DNA of 64,000 nucleotides from JBCBAP01 sp038532435 (lineage in GTDB: Bacteria; Pseudomonadota; Alphaproteobacteria; Rhodobacterales; Rhodobacteraceae): contig JBCBAP010000004.1 in the NCBI GenBank assembly GCA_038532435.1, positions 1 to 64,000 on the forward strand, given 5' to 3'. The position numbers and the translations under genes were made by a program. The notes below the pieces were generated by a model. That model saw only the letters and a program-made list of their open reading frames with translations, was not told the DNA's origin and ran no database searches. Shown here piece after piece: positions 51,824 through 59,718 of this stretch. Each line of letters starts with the position of its first letter. Position 1 is the first letter of the stretch.

Positions 51824-52792
51824 ATGCCCAAGAAGACCTCGACCGACACCAATCCCACCCGGCGCGACGTGCTGCTGACGGGGGCGGCGACATCCGTCGC
51901 CCTCACGGTCGCAAACCTCGCGTCCGCCCAGTCTCAGTCCGCCCAGAAAGGAAGCAATCACATGTCTACCTTCACCACCACCGACGGAACTGAAATCTTC
52001 TACAAGGATTGGGGGGCGAAGGACGCGCAGCCCATCGTCTTTCACCACGGGTGGCCGCTGAGCGGCGATGACTGGGACACACAGATGCTGTTCTTCCTGT
52101 CGAAGGGCTATCGTGTCATTGCCCATGACCGGCGGGGCCACGGACGGTCGAGCCAGACCGATCTCGGTCACGACATGGACACTTACGCCGCAGACGTTGC
52201 CGAGCTTGCCAGCACACTCAATCTGCGTGACGCGGTCCATATCGGCCACTCCACAGGGGGTGGTGAGGCAGCACGCTATGTCGCCCGCGCTGAAACGGGT
52301 CGGGTGGCGAAGGCCGCGCTGCTGGGCGCGATCCCCCCCTTGATGCTGCAGACCGATGCGAACCCGGACGGCATCCCGATGGAGGTGTTCGACGGGTTTC
52401 GCGCCGCCCTCGCCGCGAACCGCGCGCAATTCTACCGGGATGTGCCCTCCGGCCCCTTCTTCGGGTTCAACCGTGACGGGGTCGAACTCAACGAGGGCCA
52501 GGTGCAGAACTGGTGGCGTCAGGGGATGATGGGAAGCGCCTCTGCCCACTATCAATGCATCGAGGTCTTCTCGGAAACCGATCAAACCGAAGATCTGCAG
52601 TCAATCGACGTGCCGGTCCTCGTCATGCACGGGGATGATGATCAGGTCGTGCCGATCGCCAATTCAGCGCACAAGGCGGTCGACATCCTGAGTAACGGAA
52701 CGCTCAAGGTGTATGCGGGGCTGTCCCACGGGTTCTTCGCCACCCACCCCGAGCAGGTGAACGCTGACCTGCTGTCGTTCATCGAAAGCTGA
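51824..52792 (+). CDS. Tat-exported alpha/beta hydrolase (chloroperoxidase-like)
   Basis: A 322-residue protein. The Tat signal TRRDVLLTGAATSVALTVA precedes cleavage near ASAQS. The hydrolase domain (from MSTFTTTDGTEIFYKDWG) has the oxyanion HHGWPLSGDDWD, DRRGHGRSSQ, the nucleophile IGHSTGGGEAARY, aspartate in MHGDDDQVVPI and terminal histidine in AGLSHGFFATH. It matches non-haem chloroperoxidase/arylesterase relatives, which usually lack a Tat signal. An internal ATG at 51962 would give the cytoplasmic form. Confidence 0.88.
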   Translation: MPKKTSTDTNPTRRDVLLTGAATSVALTVANLASAQSQSAQKGSNHMSTFTTTDGTEIFYKDWGAKDAQPIVFHHGWPLSGDDWDTQMLFFLSKGYRVIAHDRRGHGRSSQTDLGHDMDTYAADVAELASTLNLRDAVHIGHSTGGGEAARYVARAETGRVAKAALLGAIPPLMLQTDANPDGIPMEVFDGFRAALAANRAQFYRDVPSGPFFGFNRDGVELNEGQVQNWWRQGMMGSASAHYQCIEVFSETDQTEDLQSIDVPVLVMHGDDDQVVPIANSAHKAVDILSNGTLKVYAGLSHGFFATHPEQVNADLLSFIES

Positions 52793-52802
52793 CCGTGCGT
52801 AT

Positions 52803-52834
52803 GGGGGGCAGTGCCGAAGGCGGTACTGTCCCCC
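52803..52834. terminator. bidirectional terminator between hydrolase and LysR gene
   Basis: The inverted arms GGGGGCAGTGCC and GGTACTGTCCCC pair at 10 of 12 positions and sit in the 46-bp gap between convergent genes. Confidence 0.6.
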
Positions 52835-52838
52835 GGAT

Positions 52839-53734
52839 CTAGACATGCTCAGCGTCGCGAAATGCGGCAACCGTCCAGTCGACGAATACGCGAACCCGGG
52901 GTGAGAGATGGCGGCTCCTGGGATAGAGCAGTGAGAGCGGGACCCGGGGAACCTCGAACTCCGGCAGAACGGACACCAGCCGCCCTGCTCTCAAATCCTC
53001 CTCCACATGGAAAAGCGGCATCTGCGCGAGGCCGAGCCCCCGCAGCGTCGCCGCGCGATAGCTCTCCGGTCCTGTGACACATACGGAGGTCGGTGGCGTC
53101 GCGCTCTCAATTTGACCATCCACCGTGAAATGCAGCGGACGGATCGTCCCGCTGGTCATGGACCGAAGACCAACCATGCGGTGCGCGTCAAGATCGCCGG
53201 GCTCGCTCGGGATGCCGTGAGCCTGCAGATAGCCAGGGGATGCGCTGGTGCAGCGCTCCGCCTGGCCAAGAGGGCGCACGATCAGGTCGCTGTCCGGCAG
53301 TTCACCCCAACGGATCGCGCAATCGACCCCTTCCTCCACCAAATCAACCCAGCGATCCCGTTCGCTGATCGACAGGTCGATCCCCGGATATTTCGCCATG
53401 AAGTTATCGAGACCGGGCAGGATGAACGCGCGCACAAGCGTACCCTGCACCTCGATCCTGAGCTCTCCCTTCGGTTCCGTTCCCGCCAGATCGCCTTCCG
53501 CATCCTCGATCTCCTGCAGGATCGAAAGGCACCGCACATAGTGGGCGTGTCCATCCAGGGTCGGGCGTACAACCCGCGTGGTTCGATGAAAGAGCTGCAC
53601 CCCGAGCCGCACCTCCATCTGCTTGATCACCTCCGACACCGTCGAGCGTGGGACCCCGGTATCCCGTGCCGCAGCCGTAAAGCTCCCCGCTCCACGATCC
53701 GGACAAAGAGATGCATCGCGTCGAACCGGTCCAT
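52839..53734 (-). pseudogene. LysR-family regulator with N-terminal frameshift
   Basis: The natural start is ATG 53734 (MDRFDAMHLFVRIVERG), but the frame shifts near 53683-53689 at a GGGGAGC run and soon hits a stop. Adding one base there restores SFTAAARDTGVPRSTVSEVIKQ, continuing into the complete remainder (MEVRLGVQLFHRTTRVVRPTLDG and the substrate domain) down to 52839. As written, only a 266-residue product without the first HTH helix could be made, from ATG 53639. It is either a real inactivation or a one-base sequencing error in a homopolymer. It is divergent from the SDR gene it would regulate. Confidence 0.8.
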
Positions 53735-53857
53735 GTCACCTCATTTGTTCGTCTCAGATGGATAGTGATGTCCACTTAAACCTGATTATTCGATCCGGAA
53801 GGAGTCGTAGATCAGACCCGCAGATCTGAGACATGCATCGCATGGACGGGAAAGATC

Positions 53858-54598
53858 ATGACATCCTCATCAACCAGAACAGCAGTCGTGACCGGTGGCT
53901 CCCGCGGGATTTGCGCGGCGATTGAAGCCCGCCTCGCCGCCGACGGTTTCAGCACGGTCGTGAATTACGCGGGCAGTCGCGAGCGTGCGGAGGCTGTCGT
54001 TGCGGACATCAGGGCGGCGGGCGGAACAGCGATAGCTGTGCAGGCTGACGTCTCTGACCCACACCCAATGAGCGGCCTGTTCGACGCGGCCGAAGCGGCG
54101 TTTGGACCGGTCGAAGTGCTCGTCAACTCTGCCGGCATCATGAAGCTCGCCCCCTTCGCCCAGTCCGAAGATGCGGTGTTCGATGCCCTGATCGCGGTCA
54201 ATCTCAAGGGAACGTTCAACACGCTGCGAGAGGCCGCGCGCCGGATGCCGGACGGCGGTGCCATCGTCACCTTGTCCACCAGCGTGGTCGAGTTGAACCT
54301 TGAAACCTATGGCGTCTACGCGGCAACCAAAGCAGTGGTGGAGACGATGACCGCGATCCTGGCAAAAGAGATGCGCGGACGCGCGATCACCGTCAATGCG
54401 GTCTCACCGGGTCCAACAGCGACCGAACCGTTTCTCGAGGGCAAACCGCAGGGGGTGATCGACAGGATGGCGAAAGCACCCCCGCTGGAACGCCTCGCGA
54501 CGGCCCACGATATTGCCAACGTTGTGGCCTTCCTCGCCGGGCCGGACGGTCGGTGGATCAACGGGCAGACAGTTCGCGCCAATGGGGGGATCGTTTGA
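53858..54598 (+). CDS. short-chain dehydrogenase/reductase with altered cofactor loop
   Basis: A 246-residue classical SDR. The cofactor loop reads TGGSRGICAAIE, where the third glycine of TGxxxGxG is replaced by cysteine (TGC instead of GGC). Other elements are intact: NSAGIMKLAP, the serine in TLSTSVVE, the YAATK active site, and the C-terminal VAFLAGPDGRWINGQ. It is divergent from the frameshifted LysR gene. The change may weaken NAD(P) binding. Substrate unknown. Confidence 0.87.
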   Translation: MTSSSTRTAVVTGGSRGICAAIEARLAADGFSTVVNYAGSRERAEAVVADIRAAGGTAIAVQADVSDPHPMSGLFDAAEAAFGPVEVLVNSAGIMKLAPFAQSEDAVFDALIAVNLKGTFNTLREAARRMPDGGAIVTLSTSVVELNLETYGVYAATKAVVETMTAILAKEMRGRAITVNAVSPGPTATEPFLEGKPQGVIDRMAKAPPLERLATAHDIANVVAFLAGPDGRWINGQTVRANGGIV

Positions 54599-54740
54599 GG
54601 TGAACGGGCGATGTGCTTCTGGTCGAGCGCGCATCAGTGTTCACTTGGCGCAGCATGGAAAGTCTGGTGTGGTGGACTAGGTCAACTTTGTACTGACGCC
54701 ACATGAGACCCGCGCCACATCAGATGCGAAAGGTTCCCCG

Positions 54741-55388
54741 ATGACAGACCTCCCCAAGATCTCCCCCGCCGACAATGGCCCCCTGATCGTGGAAAACCCA
54801 CCCCTGATCACCGGATCGGACGGTGCGGAGGTCGAGACGGGTCCGAAGGCGGCACTGTGCCGATGCGGTCTGTCGGCAAAGAAGCCGTTCTGCGACGGGA
54901 GCCACAACCAGGCCGGGTTCGACAGCACGCCGGACCATTCGAAGTTGCGCAACACACCCATGGAGGTGACGGGAACGGTGGAGGGCGTAGAGGTCGGCAT
55001 CAGCTACACGCCCGCGATCTGCACCCACGCGGCCAAATGTCAGGCCCATGCGGCGGCCGTGTTCGACCCCAAGCAGCGCCCGTGGATCCAGCCGGAAAAG
55101 GGGCGCCTCGCAGAGATCGTGGAGGCCGTGGCCACCTGCCCCTCAGGCGCGCTGCGCATTTCGCTGGGCGACGTGCCGGGCCAGCACATGACGACCGGTA
55201 CAGTCGGGATCGAGATCGAGGAGGACGGGCCCTACCACGTCACCAACGTCTCGCTGGACGCGGAGTTCAATGGGGCGGAAGCGAGCCGGACGAAGTACTC
55301 GCTCTGCCGGTGCGGTCTGTCCAAGAACAAGCCGTTCTGCGATGGCACCCATTATGACAAGAAATGGTCCGACAGTCAGACCGCCTAG
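54741..55388 (+). CDS. double CDGSH iron-sulfur protein with central Fer4_19-like domain
   Basis: A 215-residue protein. The first CDGSH motif is CRCGLSAKKPFCDGSH (Cys40, Cys42, Cys51, His55), and the second CRCGLSKNKPFCDGTH (Cys189, 191, 200, His204). Each would bind a [2Fe-2S] cluster by three Cys and one His. Between them lies a Fer4_19-like part (AICTHAAKCQAHAAAVFD...ATCPSGALRI). No membrane segment is seen, so it is probably a cytoplasmic redox or cluster-transfer protein. It stands alone, convergent with the GntR gene. Confidence 0.9.
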   Translation: MTDLPKISPADNGPLIVENPPLITGSDGAEVETGPKAALCRCGLSAKKPFCDGSHNQAGFDSTPDHSKLRNTPMEVTGTVEGVEVGISYTPAICTHAAKCQAHAAAVFDPKQRPWIQPEKGRLAEIVEAVATCPSGALRISLGDVPGQHMTTGTVGIEIEEDGPYHVTNVSLDAEFNGAEASRTKYSLCRCGLSKNKPFCDGTHYDKKWSDSQTA

Positions 55389-55400
55389 CCGCGCACTGAC

Positions 55401-56084
55401 TTAGGTATCGAAGAAGTCCGCGTGGGATTTCCGGATCCCGGTGATCACATCATCGAGCCGGGAGAGATGCCGCGTGATCGCGGTGATCACCGTCGGCTCG
55501 TCCCGGTTTCGGAGGGCTGTGGTGATCTGGCTATGATCTTCGTACAGAACGTCCATCGCAGCGGGTTCAGACAGGCTGAGCACGCACAGCCGGTCCACCG
55601 ACACCTTGTTTTCCATGATCGTGCCGAACATGAGCGGCACGTTCCCCGCCTCGCACAGATGTTTGTGAAAGTCGTAGTCGAGCGTGTGGAACCGGTCGAT
55701 ATCGTGGCTGTCGATCGCTGACTTCTGGTTTTCGAGGTCCCGAAGCAGCCGGTTGTGATGCTGTTCGGTCGCTGTGGCGCAGGCACGTCGCAGGACCTCA
55801 CACTCCACGGACAGGCGGACGAAGCGCGCCCGTTCGATCTTCTCCGCCGAAAACCGCCTGACCACAGTCGCCCGTTGCGGACGGACGACCAACAGGTCGA
55901 GGTTGGCAAGGCGGATGAACGCCTCACGCACCGGCTGCCGGGAGACGTCGAACTGCTTGGCGATCTCCACCTCGCTGATCCGCGTTCCGGGCAGCAGTTT
56001 CAGCGAGACGATCTGCCCGTGCAGATAGTCGAAGACGTCATCCGCGTTCGTGCGGCGGTCCAGCTTTGACTGCGTTCGTGCCAT
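55401..56084 (-). CDS. GntR-family (FadR/FCD) regulator of the uronate locus
   Basis: A 227-residue regulator. The winged HTH reads DYLHGQIVSLKLLPGTRISEVEIAKQFDVSRQPVREAFIRLANLDLL, followed by a helical FCD ligand domain with metal-type histidines (DYDFHKHLCEAG, ITRHLSRLDD). ATG 56084 is used; the frame is open further upstream but there overlaps the kdgF-like gene. The element CTACCATACCAG lies 26 nt upstream of this start, and a related one lies before the importer operon. The family includes uronate regulators such as UxuR and ExuR. Confidence 0.92.
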   Translation of the reverse strand: MARTQSKLDRRTNADDVFDYLHGQIVSLKLLPGTRISEVEIAKQFDVSRQPVREAFIRLANLDLLVVRPQRATVVRRFSAEKIERARFVRLSVECEVLRRACATATEQHHNRLLRDLENQKSAIDSHDIDRFHTLDYDFHKHLCEAGNVPLMFGTIMENKVSVDRLCVLSLSEPAAMDVLYEDHSQITTALRNRDEPTVITAITRHLSRLDDVITGIRKSHADFFDT

Positions 56085-56109
56085 GAAGTCCCTCGAAACC
56101 TTGATTTCT

Positions 56110-56121
56110 CTACCATACCAG
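56110..56121. promoter_or_regulatory. GntR operator-like element, regulator/kdgF side
   Basis: CTACCATACCAG; read in reverse it is CTGGTATGGTAG, matching the importer-side copy except for two central bases. One half is the TGGTAT of UxuR/ExuR-type sites. Confidence 0.55.
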
Positions 56122-56185
56122 ATTACCCATGGGAAGGACCTCTTTTTGAGGAGGGTTTCTTGGCCGGGTTTGGGAGGACACGCCA

Positions 56186-56509
56186 ATGAGCACAACCGAG
56201 AACGGACCGTTCGAATGGGTACAGGCAGATGAGGGCATCCGCCGTCGGGTGCTCGCCCACACGCCGGATGCCATGACTGTGGAGGTCGCGTTCGATGCGG
56301 ACGCCGTCGGCGCACCCCATTCCCATCCCCATCTGCAGACCGTCTTCGTACAGTCCGGAAAGTTTGTTTTCACGATAGATGGGAAAGAAACTGTTGTGCA
56401 GTCAGGGGATAGCCTCGTCATACCGCGCGAGGCACATCACGGTTGCAAGGCGATGGAGCCCGGAACCCTCATCGATTGCTTCGTGCCGCGGCGCGACGAT
56501 TTCCTGTGA
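56186..56509 (+). CDS. kdgF: KdgF-like cupin, uronate linearisation enzyme
   Basis: A 107-residue single cupin. KdgF converts 4,5-unsaturated uronate monomers to the linear ketose acid. Metal ligands fit His45, His47 and Gln51 in HSHPHLQTVFVQSG and a histidine in AHHGC. The C-terminal D-x-F-x-P-R-R-D-DFL pattern (Asp97, Phe99, Arg103) matches the KdgF active-site acid, aromatic and arginine. It is divergent from the GntR gene, and a strong terminator follows. Its place beside a PL15-type lyase fits the assignment. Confidence 0.82.
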   Translation: MSTTENGPFEWVQADEGIRRRVLAHTPDAMTVEVAFDADAVGAPHSHPHLQTVFVQSGKFVFTIDGKETVVQSGDSLVIPREAHHGCKAMEPGTLIDCFVPRRDDFL

Positions 56510-56557
56510 GGCCTGGCACCGAGTTGTGTCCACTTCATCCGCCACGACACTTCGAAA

Positions 56558-56587
56558 CGGCGCAGCCCGGCAAGCTGCGCCGCTTTT
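56558..56587 (+). terminator. terminator of the kdgF-like gene
   Basis: A perfect 8-bp stem CGGCGCAG / CTGCGCCG with a 9-nt loop, followed by CTTTT. Confidence 0.8.
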
Positions 56588-56655
56588 GCATTGGTGCGCC
56601 GCGGCATCTTCAAGCTCCCATTGTGAGACCAATGGTGATTGTAGAATCGTAGATA

Positions 56656-56667
56656 CTAGTATACCAG
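56656..56667. promoter_or_regulatory. GntR operator-like element before the importer operon
   Basis: CTAGTATACCAG, a near-palindrome around GTATAC, one base from TGGTATACCA over its core. It lies 52 nt upstream of the ATPase start and after the kdgF terminator. Confidence 0.6.
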
Positions 56668-56718
56668 TCGACTCAACGAAGCGGCAAAGACCGCGCACTT
56701 CAGGTCCAGGGAGGGCCC

Positions 56719-57810
56719 ATGTCCGCAGTTACCCTGCAGGGTATGTACAAGCGCTACGGCGCTGTTCAGGTCGTCCACGGAATCGACCTTGATGTTGCAG
56801 CTCACGAGTTCGTCGTTCTGGTTGGACCTTCGGGATGCGGAAAGTCGACGACCTTGCGCATGATCGCAGGCCTTGAGGAAATCAGCGATGGCACGCTGAC
56901 CATCGACGGCCGGGTGATGAACCAGATCGCACCGAAGGATCGGGACGTGGCGATGGTGTTCCAGAACTACGCGCTCTACCCCCACCTCAACGTGGCCGAG
57001 AACATCGCCTTCGGGCTGCGGATCCGTCGCGTGCCGAATGCCGAAGTGCTGAAATCCATTGATGAGGTCGCGGCGATCCTTGGTCTGACCGAGTATCTGG
57101 ACCGACGCCCCGCCGACCTTTCCGGCGGGCAGCGCCAACGGGTCGCGATGGGCAGGGCCATCGTGCGCCATCCGAAGGTGTTTCTGTTCGACGAACCACT
57201 TTCCAACCTTGACGCGAAGCTCCGCTCCCAGATGCGGGCGGAGATCCGGCGGCTTCACAACCGGCTCGGCGTAACGTCCATCTATGTGACACATGATCAG
57301 GTCGAGGCGATGACGCTCGCAGACCGGATCGTCGTCATGAACGACGGGCGGATTGAGCAGATCGGGACGCCGATGGACCTGTTCCTGAACCCGGTGAACA
57401 CGTTCGTCGCGGGATTCATCGGATCACCGCCGATGAACCAGTTCCGCGGTACGCTCGGAAACGGGGCCGACGGGGTCTCGGTCACCATTGGGAACTGCAA
57501 GGTCGCGGTGCCTGAGAGCGTGCCGTACAGCCCGGGCCGGGACGTGATCCTGGGCATCCGGCCGGAGCACATCTCGCTGTCACCCGGTCCCGACACCTCT
57601 CCCCTCCCGATCGCACTCGATCTCGTCGAGCCTCTGGGGTCGGAGGCGTTGCTGCATGCGGAGGTCGGCCAGGATCCCATGATCATCAAGGCCGAGACAC
57701 AAGGCGATATCGGGCACCTCTCCGGCGTCAGCGAGGTTCATGTCCCCGCCGCGATGGTGAAGGTGTTCGACGCCGAAACAGGTCTCACGCTCAACCAGGC
57801 GCCGGGATGA
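56719..57810 (+). CDS. algS: ABC transporter ATPase, AlgS/MalK-like
   Basis: A 363-residue carbohydrate-importer ATPase. Walker A is GPSGCGKSTT, the Q-loop is NYALYPHLN, the signature is LSGGQRQRVAMGRA, Walker B is VFLFDEPLSNLD, and the C-terminal regulatory (TOBE/OB) domain covers about 235-363. The length equals that of AlgS of Sphingomonas A1. GGGAGGG precedes the ATG. It would power import of oligo-uronates with the two permeases that follow. MalK and UgpC are close relatives, so context decides. Confidence 0.88.
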   Translation: MSAVTLQGMYKRYGAVQVVHGIDLDVAAHEFVVLVGPSGCGKSTTLRMIAGLEEISDGTLTIDGRVMNQIAPKDRDVAMVFQNYALYPHLNVAENIAFGLRIRRVPNAEVLKSIDEVAAILGLTEYLDRRPADLSGGQRQRVAMGRAIVRHPKVFLFDEPLSNLDAKLRSQMRAEIRRLHNRLGVTSIYVTHDQVEAMTLADRIVVMNDGRIEQIGTPMDLFLNPVNTFVAGFIGSPPMNQFRGTLGNGADGVSVTIGNCKVAVPESVPYSPGRDVILGIRPEHISLSPGPDTSPLPIALDLVEPLGSEALLHAEVGQDPMIIKAETQGDIGHLSGVSEVHVPAAMVKVFDAETGLTLNQAPG

Positions 57811-57823
57811 GGGAGAAGCTCAC

Positions 57824-58801
57824 GTGACCGACGTCCCTGCCCCAGGCCGATCCCGGGATACGACTGGCCAGTCCGTTCAGGCAAGCCGCAGCAGATTGCA
57901 GCAGATCGTCGATCACCTTCGCCGACACTGGCAGATCTATGTGATGCTCGCACCCACGGTCATCTGGCTGCTGCTGTTTCTCTACAAGCCGATGTACGGC
58001 CTTCAGATCGCCTTCAAGGATTACAGCATCTTCCGCGGGATCGCGGGCAGCCCCTGGATCGGTTTCGAACATTTCGAGACGCTGTTCAACAACGCCCAGT
58101 TCATCCGGGCGGTGAAGAACACCGTGATCATCTCCTTCTACAGCCTCGTCTTCGGGTTTCCGGTGCCCATCCTGCTGGCGCTCATGTTCAACGAGGTGTT
58201 GAACAAAACCTACAAAAAGACATCACAAACAATCGTCTACCTGCCACACTTCATCTCGTCTGTGATTGTGGCGGGGATCGTTATCACCGCATTCTCCCCG
58301 TCCGCGGGGATCATCAACACGATCATCGGCTGGTTCGGGATCGAGCCGATCTACTTCCTGACGAAGCCGGAATGGTTCCGCCCGATCTTCATCGGGACGG
58401 GCATCTGGCAGGAGGCGGGCTTCCAGTCGATCGTGTATCTCGCAGCCATCGCCGGAGTGTCACCGACGCTCTACGAGAGTGCCGTCGTGGATGGCGCCTC
58501 TCGCTGGCAGATGATGTGGCGGATCACACTGCCTTCGATCATGTCGACGATCATCATTATGCTGATCATCCGCATCGGTAACCTGCTCGAGGTTAGCTTC
58601 GAGATGGTGATCCTGCTCTACCAGCCCGCGACCTATGAAACCGCGGATGTGGTGAACACCTACATCTTCCGTCAGGGCCTTCAGGGCGGGCAGTACGATA
58701 TCGCGGCCGCCGCCGGTCTCTTCAACGCCGTTGTCGCCTTCGTCCTGGTGATCACCGCCAATTCCCTGTCCAAGCGCTACTCGCGCACATCGTTGTGGTG
58801 A
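57824..58801 (+). CDS. ABC transporter permease, AlgM1/LplB-like
   Basis: A 325-residue inner-membrane permease starting at GTG 57824, 13 nt after the ATPase stop, with GAGGGAG upstream. About six transmembrane segments are visible (first VMLAPTVIWLLLFLYKP). The ATPase-contacting EAA loop appears as YESAVVDGASRWQMMWRITLPSI. Length and order match AlgM1 (324 residues). Confidence 0.87.
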   Translation: MTDVPAPGRSRDTTGQSVQASRSRLQQIVDHLRRHWQIYVMLAPTVIWLLLFLYKPMYGLQIAFKDYSIFRGIAGSPWIGFEHFETLFNNAQFIRAVKNTVIISFYSLVFGFPVPILLALMFNEVLNKTYKKTSQTIVYLPHFISSVIVAGIVITAFSPSAGIINTIIGWFGIEPIYFLTKPEWFRPIFIGTGIWQEAGFQSIVYLAAIAGVSPTLYESAVVDGASRWQMMWRITLPSIMSTIIIMLIIRIGNLLEVSFEMVILLYQPATYETADVVNTYIFRQGLQGGQYDIAAAAGLFNAVVAFVLVITANSLSKRYSRTSLW

Positions 58802-58808
58802 GGACGCG

Positions 58809-59693
58809 ATGGCCATGAACATGAACCTCTACTCCCGTGGCGACCGGATATTTGTCCGAGCCAACATGGTGCTGATCGGGCTCTTCACCCTGTCGACGCT
58901 CTACCCGTTCATCTATGTGGCAGCGGTGTCGTTCAGCTCAGGATTTGATGCGCGGGCGGGCAATGTGGTGTTCCATCCGGTCGGCACGACGATCGCGGCC
59001 TACGAGCGGGTGCTGTCGGAACGGATGTTCTGGATCAGCTATGGCAACACCTTCATTTACACGATCGGCGGGACGATCACCTCGCTCGCCTTCCTGATCC
59101 CGGGGGCCTACGCGCTGTCCCGACCCGATCTGTTCGGGCGCCGGTTCTGGAACCTGTTGGTGGCGTTCACCATGTGGTTCAACGCGGGCCTCATCCCGTT
59201 CTTCCTGAACATGCGGGACCTTGGGCTGCTCGACAGCTATTTCGGGATCATCATCGGGTTCGCCGTCAACGGTTTCAACCTGATCCTGCTGCGCAATTTC
59301 TTTGAGAGCATTCCGTCATCCTTTGAGGAGGCTGCACGGATGGACGGGGCAAACGACTTCCAGGTGCTCTGGAAGGTCTACGTGCCCCTGTCCAAACCCG
59401 CCATCGCGACCGTTGCGCTGTTTTGCATGGTGTCGCGGTGGAACGGGTTCTTCTGGGCCATGGTGTTGTTGAGGGACGAGGAAAAGATCCCGCTGCAGGT
59501 CTACCTGCGGCACACCATCGTGACCCTGTCGGACGATCAGGAGTTTTCGGCAACGTTGCTGACGTCGCCCTACTCGGTCGAGACCGTCACAGCCGCGATC
59601 ATCGTCTGTTCGATTATCCCGGTCCTGATCATCTACCCCTTCATCCAGAAATACTTCGAAAAAGGCATCCTTCTGGGAGGGGTGAAGGAATAG
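58809..59693 (+). CDS. ABC transporter permease, AlgM2/LplC-like
   Basis: A 294-residue partner permease beginning MAMNMNLYSRGDRIFVRANM. Six hydrophobic segments are visible, and the EAA loop is FEEAARMDGANDFQVLWKVYVPLSKP. It starts 7 nt after the first permease. Length and order match AlgM2 (293 residues). It forms a heterodimer with the preceding gene product by family rule. Confidence 0.87.
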   Translation: MAMNMNLYSRGDRIFVRANMVLIGLFTLSTLYPFIYVAAVSFSSGFDARAGNVVFHPVGTTIAAYERVLSERMFWISYGNTFIYTIGGTITSLAFLIPGAYALSRPDLFGRRFWNLLVAFTMWFNAGLIPFFLNMRDLGLLDSYFGIIIGFAVNGFNLILLRNFFESIPSSFEEAARMDGANDFQVLWKVYVPLSKPAIATVALFCMVSRWNGFFWAMVLLRDEEKIPLQVYLRHTIVTLSDDQEFSATLLTSPYSVETVTAAIIVCSIIPVLIIYPFIQKYFEKGILLGGVKE

Positions 59694-59718
59694 CCAACGA
59701 TCGCATCGGGAGGAATCA

